Positions 17,596 through 25,121 of a stretch of 41,058 nt of DNA are shown piece after piece. A model generated the notes under the pieces. That model was not told where the DNA came from. It was given only the letters and a program-made list of their open reading frames with translations, and did not search any database. The stretch comes from Chthoniobacterales bacterium (GTDB taxonomy: Bacteria; Verrucomicrobiota; Verrucomicrobiia; Chthoniobacterales; UBA10450). Positions within the stretch are counted from its first letter, which is position 1. Every line of letters begins with the position of its first letter. The stretch covers positions 1-41,058 of the forward strand of contig JACCTI010000385.1 in assembly GCA_013812515.1 (NCBI GenBank). Direction: 5' to 3'. The position numbers and the translations under genes are program-made.

Positions 17596-17611
17596 ATAAG
17601 ATCACCCTTCA

Positions 17612-19090
17612 TCAGAATTCGATCGGGTTATCTTCCAAGGCGCGGCGCGCAACCTGGATGTCATCGAACGGGACCGTGTTGTCCGCGAACTCCTGATACG
17701 TCTCGTGTCCCTTCCCCGCGATGAGGACGATGTCGCGCGGCTGCGCAAGCGTGATGGCACGCGCTATCGCTTGCGCGCGATCCGTAATCTTCTCGTAGCG
17801 CGTGGAGCGAAAACCCATTGCCACTTCCGCGATGATGGCGTCAGGATCTTCCTTTCGCGGGTTGTCGGAAGTGATGATGCTGAAGTCGGCATTCTGCTCA
17901 GCGGCAGCGGCCATCAATGGACGTTTCTGTCGATCGCGATCGCCACCGCATCCGAAGACGACGATCACTCGGCGAGGCGAAAGCTCGCGGAGAGTCTTAA
18001 GGACATTCAGCAACGCGTCGGGCGTGTGCGCGTAATCGACAAAGACTTGAAATTGCCGCTTGGCCGGAACGGCTTCGAGCCGGCCAGGAACTTGCGGCGA
18101 TTTCGCGAGACTCAGGATGGCCTCGCGCAAACCAATGCCGAGGCTGCTCGCCGCCGCCAGGGCTGCGAGTGAATTCGCGACATTGAAGCGACCGATGAGC
18201 GGCACACGAACGAGGTAGCTCTTGCCTCGAGCATCGAGTTGGTACGATGTGGCGCCAAACTCCGGGCGGTAATTCGAGGCGCGGAAATCAGCCCGCGCTC
18301 CCAATCCATAAGTCACGACGGGAAAACTTTTCTCGAGGTGATCGAGTAACCGCTCGCCATGACGATCATCGATGTTCACGACCGCGACCGGGTTTTTCTT
18401 GACCTGCTGCTTCGAAAGATCGCTGAAGAGTTTCAGTTTTGATTCGAAGTAGCGCTCCATCGTTCCGTGAAAATCAAGATGGTCCTGCGTCAGGTTCGTG
18501 AAGACCGCGACGTCCCATTCGAGCCCGCGCGTTCGTTCCTGCGTGAGCGCGTGCGAAGAGACTTCCATGGCAGCGGCTTTGCACCCGGCGTTCACCATTT
18601 GCGCCAGGAGCTGCTGGACTTCGAGCGATTCGGGGGTCGTGCGCAGAGCCGGCAGCACGCGCTCGCCGATCTCGTAACGAACAGTCCCGATCAACCCGCA
18701 ACGTATCCCCGCTTTTTCGCAGATGTGCTTGATGAGGAACGTGGTGGTGGTCTTGCCATTGGTCCCGGTCACGCCCGCCATTTTCAGACGGCGCATCGGA
18801 TGTTCGTAAAAAGCCCTGGCCAGATCGGCGAGCGCGATGCGCGAGTCGTTGACCTGCACGCAAGTGGCGCGCGGCTGCTGGATGGTGCGCTCGGCGACGA
18901 TCACCGATGCTCCCCTCTCGATCGCCTGTTCGATGAACTGGTGCCCGTCGCTTTTTTCGCCGCGCAAGGCGACGAAAAGTGAGTTCTTCCCCACGCGCCG
19001 GGAGTCGTAGGCGATGTTTTCCACCGCGCGATCAACCGGGCCCACGATGGAGCCGGGTTGAATCGCGGCGAGAAGATGCTTGAGCAGCAT
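17612..19090 (-). CDS. murE: UDP-MurNAc-tripeptide synthetase, meso-DAP type
   Basis: Mur ligase of 492 residues. N-terminal DSRRVGKNSLFVALRGEKSDGH, ATP loop VTGTNGKTTTTFL and the C-terminal DNPRKEDP are visible. DNPR followed by E-D-P is the signature of ligases that add meso-diaminopimelate, so the peptidoglycan is predicted to be of the DAP type. It follows ftsI after 28 bp. Length is normal. Confidence 0.96.
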   Translation of the reverse strand: MLLKHLLAAIQPGSIVGPVDRAVENIAYDSRRVGKNSLFVALRGEKSDGHQFIEQAIERGASVIVAERTIQQPRATCVQVNDSRIALADLARAFYEHPMRRLKMAGVTGTNGKTTTTFLIKHICEKAGIRCGLIGTVRYEIGERVLPALRTTPESLEVQQLLAQMVNAGCKAAAMEVSSHALTQERTRGLEWDVAVFTNLTQDHLDFHGTMERYFESKLKLFSDLSKQQVKKNPVAVVNIDDRHGERLLDHLEKSFPVVTYGLGARADFRASNYRPEFGATSYQLDARGKSYLVRVPLIGRFNVANSLAALAAASSLGIGLREAILSLAKSPQVPGRLEAVPAKRQFQVFVDYAHTPDALLNVLKTLRELSPRRVIVVFGCGGDRDRQKRPLMAAAAEQNADFSIITSDNPRKEDPDAIIAEVAMGFRSTRYEKITDRAQAIARAITLAQPRDIVLIAGKGHETYQEFADNTVPFDDIQVARRALEDNPIEF

Positions 19091-19118
19091 GAGGTGTAGG
19101 CAAGCGGGCGTTGCGCGC

Positions 19119-20882
19119 TCAACGGCGGGTGGCGTTAGTTAAGGCGATTTGCCCAGCCGTGACCGCTTTGCTGAGTTCCTCATGCGGCTCAAGATCCAAA
19201 TAGCGTGCCGCCTTCTCCGCGATGCGGGAGAAGATCGGGGCGGCCACCGTGCCGCCGTAGTTTAATTCGGGAGTTTTCGTTTTCGCATCGTCGAGCGTGA
19301 CGAGCGCGACGAACTGCGGATGCTCCGCGGGCATGTAGCCGGAAAACGAGACGACATATTTCCCGTGCTCGTAGCCGCCGTGCGGATCGACTTTCTGTGC
19401 CGTCCCGGTTTTGCCCGCAATGGTAAATCCAGCGACCGCCGCCCCCGCAGCGGTCCCGTGATCGCTCACCACGCCGCGCAGTGCGTTCCCGATTTTCTGC
19501 GCCGTTTCCGGCGAGATCACCTGACGCAAGATCGTCGGTGAAAAGGTGCTGACGATTTCGCCATTCGCTTTCGTGATTGATTTCACGATGCGCGGCGTGA
19601 CGAGCTTCCCGCCATTCGCAATCGCAGCCATCGCCACCGTCATCTGCAAAGGCGTGACGCCCACCTCGTGGCCCATCGGGATGCGCGTGATCGAAATCTT
19701 ACTCCAGGATTGGGGCGGCCGAATCACCCCGGGAATTTCGCCCGGGAGTTCGATTCCCGTGCGCTCTCCGAAACCGAAGCGGCGGATGTATTCGTAAAAC
19801 TTCTGATCACCAACCGAAAGAGCGAGCTTCGCCGCGCCGATGTTGCTCGATTTCACCAGAACGTCCTGCACGCTGATCTCGCCATAGCCATGATGATCGT
19901 GCAGCGCCCGGCCGCCGTAATTCCAGACGCCGTTCTCGCAAAAAATTGTGGTCTCGGGGCTGACCTTCTTCTCGTTGATTGCGGCGGCGGCGGTCACGAT
20001 CTTGAAGGTCGAGCCCGGCTCCATCATGTCGATGATGGCGCGGTTCTTCATCTCTTCCGGCTTGGCCTCCGCGCGCTCGTTCAAGTCATAGTGGGGACGA
20101 TTCGCCATCGCGAGAATCTCGCCGGTCTCCGGCCGCATCAGAATGATGGTGGCCTTCTGCGGACGGTATTCGCGCATCGCCGCATCGATCTCGTTCTCAA
20201 CGATGTTCTGCAGGTTCAGGTCAATCGTGAGGCGAACCTTGTTGCCGTCGCGCGGCGCCCGTTCCTGACCGCGATACAGCACAATCTCCTGCCCGGCCCG
20301 GTTATGCTCGATGAAGCGATAACCATCGTCGCCGTGCAGGTAATCTTCCATCGAGGACTCCACGCCTTGGATGCCGTGATGATTGAAATCGGTAAAGCCG
20401 ATGACGTGGCAGAGCATCGATCCGTTCGGATAAACGCGAGTGGAATCGCGTTCGAAGTAGATGCCGCGCAGTTTTTCTTCCTCCAGCTTCCGGCGCAGGG
20501 TCGCGGTCGTGGCGAGCGGCACCTGCCGCTTGAGGACGATGTAACGGCGGTCGCTCGAGAGCTTCTCGGATAACTCGTTAGGCGAAAGGCCCAGCGTCGT
20601 CGCGAGCAACCGAGTCAACCCTTCGGGGTTGTCCGTGTGCGTTGCATCCGCGACCACCGTTTCGCCGGGAATATTGTTAGCGAGCACTTCGCCGTTGGCA
20701 TCCAGAATGGCGCCGCGTTCCGCATAAATGGGCTGTTTATAAACGTGCTTCTCCGCGGCGAGTCCGGCGTACTCGTCGTGCTTGATCATTTGCAGGTAAA
20801 CGAGCCGAAACGAGAACAAGCTGAACAAGCTCGCGAAAGCGACGCAGACCAGCGCGCACCGTGTCCGGCTGTTCCAGTTCAT
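19119..20882 (-). CDS. ftsI: Division transpeptidase FtsI (class B PBP)
   Basis: Class B penicillin-binding protein of 587 residues: short cytoplasmic tail, one membrane span (residues about 9-30), pedestal domain, then a transpeptidase domain. Active-site motifs are STFK (Ser nucleophile, in EPGSTFKI), SSN and KTGTAQ. It crosslinks septal peptidoglycan with FtsW. It overlaps the ftsL-like gene by 4 bp, the conserved ftsL-ftsI arrangement. No PASTA domain is seen at the C-terminus. Confidence 0.96.
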   Translation of the reverse strand: MNWNSRTRCALVCVAFASLFSLFSFRLVYLQMIKHDEYAGLAAEKHVYKQPIYAERGAILDANGEVLANNIPGETVVADATHTDNPEGLTRLLATTLGLSPNELSEKLSSDRRYIVLKRQVPLATTATLRRKLEEEKLRGIYFERDSTRVYPNGSMLCHVIGFTDFNHHGIQGVESSMEDYLHGDDGYRFIEHNRAGQEIVLYRGQERAPRDGNKVRLTIDLNLQNIVENEIDAAMREYRPQKATIILMRPETGEILAMANRPHYDLNERAEAKPEEMKNRAIIDMMEPGSTFKIVTAAAAINEKKVSPETTIFCENGVWNYGGRALHDHHGYGEISVQDVLVKSSNIGAAKLALSVGDQKFYEYIRRFGFGERTGIELPGEIPGVIRPPQSWSKISITRIPMGHEVGVTPLQMTVAMAAIANGGKLVTPRIVKSITKANGEIVSTFSPTILRQVISPETAQKIGNALRGVVSDHGTAAGAAVAGFTIAGKTGTAQKVDPHGGYEHGKYVVSFSGYMPAEHPQFVALVTLDDAKTKTPELNYGGTVAAPIFSRIAEKAARYLDLEPHEELSKAVTAGQIALTNATRR

Positions 20883-21247
20883 CTGCCGGCGCGTTGGTTA
20901 ACGACTGGTTGAATGGCGTCTTCGCCGCGGATCTCCGCGGGCGTGCTGATCCGGACAATGCTCGGCTCCGCGATCGGGATCATTTTCAGATAACCTTCCT
21001 TCAAGCGCCGTTGCAGCGCGGAACGCGAAGTGAGCGCAGCGATCTGCACGTTCGCGACATCGTTCTGGGAGCGAACGCTCGCGAGCTCGTTCTCCAGCGC
21101 CTTCCGCCGATCGCCCAGATGGTAGAGCTGGACGTTCAGGTAGACGTAGATCAGCCCGGTAAGAGCGAGGAAGCCGGTGATGAGGATCCACCGTGCGAGG
21201 GATGGAGCGTTGATGGTGTTGAACTGCTTTCGGCGTGCGCGTTGCAT
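20879..21247 (-). CDS. ftsL: FtsL-like bitopic division protein
   Basis: A 122-residue protein with a basic N-terminus, one membrane span (WILITGFLALTGLIYVYL) and a following coiled-coil segment (LGDRRKALENELASVRSQND). That architecture and the location between rsmH and ftsI identify FtsL by synteny, since the family is too variable for motif recognition. It starts immediately at the rsmH stop and overlaps ftsI by 4 bp. It would bridge FtsQ and the FtsWI synthase. Confidence rests on position. Confidence 0.85.
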   Translation of the reverse strand: MQRARRKQFNTINAPSLARWILITGFLALTGLIYVYLNVQLYHLGDRRKALENELASVRSQNDVANVQIAALTSRSALQRRLKEGYLKMIPIAEPSIVRISTPAEIRGEDAIQPVVNQRAGR

Positions 21248-22171
21248 TTAGATTTTTTCGGCGACGCGCAATTTCGCGCTGCGCGACCGTGGATTGTTGC
21301 GTTGTTCGCTTTCTCCCGCCTCGACCGGCTTCGCGGTGACGAGCTTGAGCTTGTAATTGGGGTTTGGTCGCGGCTCGGGCCACTCGGGCCGGTCGAGAAA
21401 CTCGCGGCTGCCCTCGCGGAAGATGTTCTTGACGATCCGATCCTCGAGAGAATGAAACGTGATGACCGCGATGCGGGCGCCAGACGCGAGACGCGCGCAG
21501 AGCGCGCAGAGTCCTTCCTCAAGCGCGCCGAGCTCGTCGTTCACTTCCATTCGCAGCGCCTGAAAGATCTGCGTCGCGGGGTGTTTGCGGCCATGGCGCC
21601 AGACAATCTTCTCGACCGCTTGCGCGAGCTGCATCGTTTCGCGAAAGGGCGTCATCTTGCGTTGCTTCACAAGCTGGCTTGCGATCCGGCGCGCGGCTGA
21701 TTCCTGACCGAGATTGCGGAAGAGCTGGGTCAGTTCCTGCTCGGCGTAATTGTTCACGATATCTGCGGCCGTCAGCTCGCGGCGCGGATCCATCCGCATA
21801 TCGAGCGGACCGTTCCGCATCATGCTGAAACCGCGCTCGGCGTTCTCCAGTTGGCGCGAGGAGACGCCCAGGTCGAGCAGCGCGCCAGCAATCGCGTCCA
21901 CGCCGAGTTCATCCAGGACTCGGGCGGCTTCGCGAAAATTCGCCTGCCGCAGAGTCACACGACCACCGAAGCGCGCGAGGCGTTCGCTTGCATAACGGAT
22001 CGCGTCCGGATCCTGATCCAGCGCGAGCACGTCGGCGCCGGTTTGCAGGATCGCTTCGGAATGTCCGCCTCCGCCGCAAGTGCCGTCGAGCACCAGCCCA
22101 CCAGCTCTGGGGGCGAGCAGTTCAATTACCTCCGTGGCGAGCACGGGACGGTGATAGGTGAAATCGTCCAT
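21248..22171 (-). CDS. rsmH: 16S rRNA (cytosine-N4) methyltransferase RsmH
   Basis: SAM-dependent methyltransferase that modifies C1402 of 16S rRNA; 307 residues from the chosen start. The SAM motif LDGTCGGGGHSEAIL and the late VITFHSLEDRIVK and NPRSRSAKLR segments are diagnostic. The start at 22171 (MDDFTYHRPVL) is preferred because a strong GAGGAGG ribosome binding site precedes it and homologues begin at this point; an in-frame ATG at 22264 that overlaps the mraZ stop is an alternative. Second gene of the cluster. Confidence 0.95.
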   Translation of the reverse strand: MDDFTYHRPVLATEVIELLAPRAGGLVLDGTCGGGGHSEAILQTGADVLALDQDPDAIRYASERLARFGGRVTLRQANFREAARVLDELGVDAIAGALLDLGVSSRQLENAERGFSMMRNGPLDMRMDPRRELTAADIVNNYAEQELTQLFRNLGQESAARRIASQLVKQRKMTPFRETMQLAQAVEKIVWRHGRKHPATQIFQALRMEVNDELGALEEGLCALCARLASGARIAVITFHSLEDRIVKNIFREGSREFLDRPEWPEPRPNPNYKLKLVTAKPVEAGESEQRNNPRSRSAKLRVAEKI

Positions 22172-22263
22172 CGCAGCTGCCTCCTCTTGAATCATCCCGC
22201 AACCCGCTGCGAAAGACATCGAGCGCGCGAGGAACAATGCGTTCGTTAGGCCAAGCATCGTCA

Positions 22264-22719
22264 TCAGAGGCCGATCACATCAGCTACGCGCTGATAGGTG
22301 GATTTCTCTTCGTCCTGCGAACGTTTCCATTTCTGCAGGTTCCAGATTTCGAAGCGGCCTTCGCCACCGACGAGGGCAACCTCGCCTTTCAAGCTCAACT
22401 GCCGGCAAAGATCCTCCGGCAGGACGAGGCGACCCTGTTTGTCAGACGAACCGTGCTGCGCGCGCGCGTGTAATTGCCGGGAAAAGACGCGACGTTCGCG
22501 AAGCGAGACGCTCGGATTCGATTGCGCGTGCGCACTCATTCGCGCGAACTCCCCCTCCGGCATCACGAGAAGAAATTGATTCTGTGGCTCGGGGAGAATG
22601 ATGAACTCTTCCGCTTCGCCACGCCGCCATCGCGCCGGGATTGTGAGGCGATTTTTTTCGTCGAGAGAATGACGAAACTCGCCCGCGTAGAAGGTCTGAG
22701 GTTGCGAGTCGTGGTTCAT
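22264..22719 (-). CDS. mraZ: Transcriptional regulator MraZ
   Basis: A 151-residue protein with two AbrB/SpoVT-like repeats, each centred on the family motif: DEKNRLTIPARW near residue 20 and DKQGRLVLPEDL near 93. MraZ forms rings that bind repeated GTGG-type boxes and control the dcw operon. The ATG at 22719 is chosen over an in-frame GTG at 22752 because the operator repeats overlap that GTG and the promoter would leave almost no leader. No strong ribosome binding site is seen before 22719. First gene of the cluster. Confidence 0.93.
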   Translation of the reverse strand: MNHDSQPQTFYAGEFRHSLDEKNRLTIPARWRRGEAEEFIILPEPQNQFLLVMPEGEFARMSAHAQSNPSVSLRERRVFSRQLHARAQHGSSDKQGRLVLPEDLCRQLSLKGEVALVGGEGRFEIWNLQKWKRSQDEEKSTYQRVADVIGL

Positions 22720-22738
22720 CCGCCGATGGAGGGATTTT

Positions 22739-22772
22739 CCACTGTGATCCACTCCGCCCCACTTCTAACCAC
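22739..22772 (-). promoter_or_regulatory. MraZ operator: four GTGG boxes at 10-bp spacing
   Basis: On the minus strand GTGG occurs at exactly 10-bp steps; on the plus strand CCAC sits at 22739, 22749, 22759 and 22769. Known MraZ sites are three or four (G)TGGGN repeats separated by 5 bp upstream of mraZ, so the spacing and location match. Binding would autoregulate the dcw promoter that it overlaps. Confidence 0.8.
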
Positions 22773-22791
22773 TTTGCTCTTGGGGGGTCAA
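22762..22791 (-). promoter_or_regulatory. Predicted sigma-70 promoter of the dcw cluster
   Basis: On the minus strand TTGACC (22791-22786) and TAGAAG (22767-22762) are separated by 18 bp, 5/6 and 4/6 matches to the -35 and -10 hexamers. The -10 lies among the GTGG boxes, and transcription would begin about 35 nt before the mraZ ATG. No other clear promoter was seen in the cluster. Confidence 0.5.
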
Positions 22792-22837
22792 CGAAATTAA
22801 TTGGTATTTTCTGGAATTTCGGAGCCGTTCCGGCTCG

Positions 22838-23333
22838 ATGGAGCTCGCCATCCGATGGTTGCTCCTCTGCCAATGTCCATTTTGTTCTGACGCATTGCTG
22901 CGCGCGCCCTACGACGCCGTCGTTATTTCTGTCGCGCAACGGCGCGGGAAGCGTGGTGCAGCATGGCCAGGAGCTTTGTCAGCTCGCCCGGCTTGATGCA
23001 AAACCAAGGGCGCGGCTTCTCCTAGCTGAATCAGGCCTTCCAAAACTTGCCATTGGCCAGCGGGTCCGATTCTTTTTCGAAGCATACCCATATCAGCGCT
23101 ACGGAGCGGTTAATGCAAAGCTCGATTGGATAAGTCCATCGGTCGTGAGTTTTCCGGAAGGGCCACGGTTTATCGCGCTCGCTTCGCTGGACGAAGCGCC
23201 CGACCGGCGCGCCAAGCCATTGGCCCTCCGTGTCGGCATGCGGGGAGAAGCGCGGGTGGTGGTCGGCCGAAGAACGATGATCGAATATGCCTTCGAGCCA
23301 GTGCGACAATTGCGCGAGAACGCGCGGGAATAG
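22838..23333 (+). pseudogene. HlyD-type secretion adaptor fragment, frameshifted
   Basis: The second half of a membrane-fusion (HlyD/bacteriocin exporter adaptor) protein is recognisable. One frame reads LLRAPYDAVVISVA (lipoyl-type segment) to about 22935; the next frame continues with NGAGSVVQHGQELCQLARLD and then the beta-barrel part, including VRFFFEAYPYQRYGAV and the late GRRTMIEYAFEPV. A 2-bp loss in a CG run near 22930-22937 would explain the break. The N-terminal membrane span, coiled coil and first lipoyl half are missing. It ends 14 bp before the sigma-54 activator gene. It is either decayed or truncated; an assembly error cannot be excluded for the frameshift, but the missing N-terminus is real in this sequence. 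Confidence 0.7.
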
Positions 23334-23347
23334 CCGAAGCTCCGAAG

Positions 23348-24419
23348 ATGCAACCAGCCCTTTCCAGCCTCAAACTCGAAGACATCAGGACCACGAACGA
23401 CGCCATGTCGCGCTGTCTGCGTCTCGCGGCGGTCGCTTCTCAGTCCGACGTGCCGGTTGTCCTGCTCGGTGAGACCGGCACAGGGAAAACGCTCCTCGCT
23501 CACGCCATTCATAATTCATCCCTCCGTTCCGGTCGGGCATTTGTTTCGTTCAACGCCTCCGCCATGAGCGACACGCTGCTCGAGAGTCAGCTTTTCGGCC
23601 ACGAGCGAGGCGCCTTCACCGGAGCGCAGCAAACAGTGAAAGGAAAGTTCGAGCTCGCCCACGGCGGGACCCTCTTCCTCGATGAAATTTCGGAGATGAG
23701 CTCCCTTGCGCAGGTCAAGATTTTGCGAGCGCTGGAGTATGGCGAATTTGAACGGCTCGGCTCGGAGCGCATGCTGACCTGCGACGTCCGTATCATCTGC
23801 GCGGCAAACTGTTCCCTCCGCGAGAGGGTCGCGCAGGGAAAGTTTCGCGAAGATCTTTTCCATAGGCTAAATGGGCTTACCTTGCTCATCCCCCCTCTGC
23901 GGGAACGCGTTGAAGAATTGCCAGCGTTAATCGCGGCGGAACTCAAGGCCTCTGCGGCACGCGAGGGGAAGAAGATTACTGCGATTCATCCGGAAGCTAT
24001 GGCGACGCTGCTCGCTCATGACTGGCGCGGAAACCTCCGCGAGCTTAGCCACATCGTGCGCACGATGGCTCTTTTGTGCGACGGCGAAGTCATTCTCCCG
24101 GAGAATGTGCTGTTTTCGCCGGATCTCCCCTCGAGCAATGCCGGAGAAAGAAAAGGAGAGCACCGCAGCCCTTCATGGCGGTATTTACGGCTCCGAGAGC
24201 CGGGATTTCTCGCTCTCCGTCGCGCTTGCGCGTCACATTCATTTCGTTTACGACCGGACGAACCATAATCAGCGGCTCACAGCGAAGCTTTTGGGCATTT
24301 CGCGCTCGAGGCTCACGCGACACCTGCGAGCACTGCGCCACGATGAGGCCAACGGTTCGAATCCGATGCCACAAAGCAGCGGAAACGAGGCAATCGTGCG
24401 CGTGCGAAGGGAAGGGTAA
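23348..24419 (+). pseudogene. Sensorless sigma-54 activator (AAA+ plus HTH), frameshifted
   Basis: A bacterial enhancer-binding protein that would activate sigma-54 RNA polymerase. Residues about 10-240 are the AAA+ domain: Walker A GETGTGKT (41-48), the sigma-54 contact loop GAFTGA (88-93), Walker B GGTLFLDE (106-113) and the arginine-finger region FREDLFHRL. Only about 20 residues precede the AAA+ domain, so no receiver, GAF or PAS sensor is present. The original frame ends at 24268, but the Fis-type DNA-binding helix-turn-helix (NQRLTAKLLGISRSRLTRHL) lies in the next frame, ending at 24419. The shift falls in an A/G-rich run at about 24142-24156. Without it the protein would be about 357 residues. 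Confidence 0.8.
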
Positions 24420-24455
24420 ACGAATGGCCGAAAGTTTCTCCGTAATCATAAGTCT

Positions 24456-24475
24456 CTTTTGGCGAGAGCCAAAGG
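24456..24475 (+). other. RNA hairpin with GAGA tetraloop downstream of the activator
   Basis: TTTGGC, GAGA, GCCAAA form a 6-bp stem (8 bp counting an outer U-G and C-G pair) closed by a GNRA-type loop. A second hairpin CCCCG/CGGGG follows at 24500-24516. Neither has a U-tract. They lie in the leader between the activator and the first small peptide gene and may influence processing or attenuation (inference). Confidence 0.4.
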
Positions 24476-24525
24476 ACGGTATTCCGCGCGTTTGCTCTTC
24501 CCCGTCTTTCGCGGGGTGCGGGATG

Positions 24526-24541
24526 TGGCACGCGAGGTGTT
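24526..24541 (+). promoter_or_regulatory. Possible sigma-54 promoter before the peptide genes
   Basis: TGGCACG is a perfect -24 element; at the correct 4-nt spacing the -12 element reads GTGTT instead of TTGCW, so the usual GC is GT. It lies directly downstream of a sigma-54 activator gene. Against it: transcription would start near 24552, after the ribosome binding site of the first peptide gene, though the second and third genes would be served. Confidence 0.35.
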
Positions 24542-24557
24542 ACTAGGAAGCGGCAAG

Positions 24558-24728
24558 GTGAGTGCATCGAAAACAAAAGAAGGTGCGCAAGCTGGAGATC
24601 CAAAACATCAAAAGCAGGAGCGTCAAAAAGAGAAGCTCATTCGCTTGGATGATCTGATTCCAAAGCAGAACGTCCGCGGCGGTGGCAAATCATTTTTCGG
24701 CGCATCCGACACCCAGAAACCAAACTAA
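24558..24728 (+). CDS. Small basic peptide 1 with DLIPK..VRGGG motif
   Basis: A 56-residue peptide from a GTG start with AGGAAG placed 7 nt upstream. The first 30 residues are Lys/Gln/Glu-rich; then comes LDDLIPKQNVRGGG and a short tail with FFGAS. The central motif aligns with QDLAPKKDAKGG in the next two genes, so the three are a paralogous family. No Cys is present and no signal peptide or membrane span is visible. A leader ending in a double glycine next to a secretion adaptor suggests an exported or processed peptide (inference). I do not recognise the family by name. Confidence 0.6.
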   Translation: MSASKTKEGAQAGDPKHQKQERQKEKLIRLDDLIPKQNVRGGGKSFFGASDTQKPN

Positions 24729-24748
24729 AACATAAAGGAATAGTCAGT

Positions 24749-24946
24749 ATGCCACAGAAAAAAGAAACCAGTCGGACAACCCAGAAAAAGCCCGGTGTGA
24801 AGGTGCAGGACCTCGCGCCGAAGAAAGACGCTAAAGGCGGTGGCGGAAAAGGAACACAGGGCAGCAACCTCTCAGGAGGCGGCAAGCTCTCAGGAAGCAG
24901 CCTCTCGGGGGGCGGCTCAACCAGCACAAGCAGCTCGCTCGCCTAA
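24749..24946 (+). CDS. Small basic peptide 2 with QDLAPKKDAKGG motif and Gly/Ser tail
   Basis: A 65-residue peptide starting at ATG 24749, with AAGGA about 8 nt upstream. A basic N-terminus of about 19 residues rich in Lys, Thr and Gln leads to VQDLAPKKDAKGGGGK (19-34), followed by a Gly/Ser tail with the repeats LSGGG, LSGSS, LSGGGS. The motif is encoded with different third bases from the copy in peptide 3 but identical residues, which supports real coding. Tail composition (no Cys, few hydrophobics) is unlike classical bacteriocins. Function unknown. Confidence 0.65.
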   Translation: MPQKKETSRTTQKKPGVKVQDLAPKKDAKGGGGKGTQGSNLSGGGKLSGSSLSGGGSTSTSSSLA

Positions 24947-25019
24947 GTAACGGGCTTGCCAGCCGCCGTCGCGGTCCAATCCCACGATCGGCTAACGATA
25001 ATGAAAGAGACTAAAAGAT

Positions 25020-25121
25020 ATGACAACGAAAAGTAAAAGCTCGAAGTCGAGCAGCACTAAGAAACCAAAAGGGAAAGCTCAGGATCTTGCGCCGAAGAAG
25101 GACGCTAAGGGGGGCGCGTAA
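25020..25121 (+). CDS. Small basic peptide 3, 33 residues, ends at the GG motif
   Basis: ATG at 25020 to TAA at 25121 gives 33 residues: a Lys/Ser-rich start (TTKSKSSKSSSTKKPKGK), then AQDLAPKKDAKGGA and the stop. It is thus peptide 2 without the Gly/Ser tail. Compared with peptide 2, the 12 codons of QDLAPKKDAKGG differ at six third positions with no residue change. The ribosome binding site is weak (AAGAGA). It may be a truncated copy or a naturally tail-less member. Too short for usual gene callers. Confidence 0.6.
   Translation: MTTKSKSSKSSSTKKPKGKAQDLAPKKDAKGGA

Noticed and set aside
22264..22264. Upstream rsmH start overlapping the mraZ stop
   Set aside because: Adds 31 residues not typical of RsmH, whereas the ATG at 22171 has a strong GAGGAGG ribosome binding site.
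22750..22752. GTG start for mraZ
   Set aside because: It lies inside the GTGG operator boxes and close to the predicted transcription start; the family N-terminus fits ATG 22719.
24354..24364. GGTTCGAATCC, resembling a tRNA T-arm
   Set aside because: It encodes NGSNP in the activator C-terminus; the T stem has only four of five pairs and no matching acceptor stem or anticodon arm fits.
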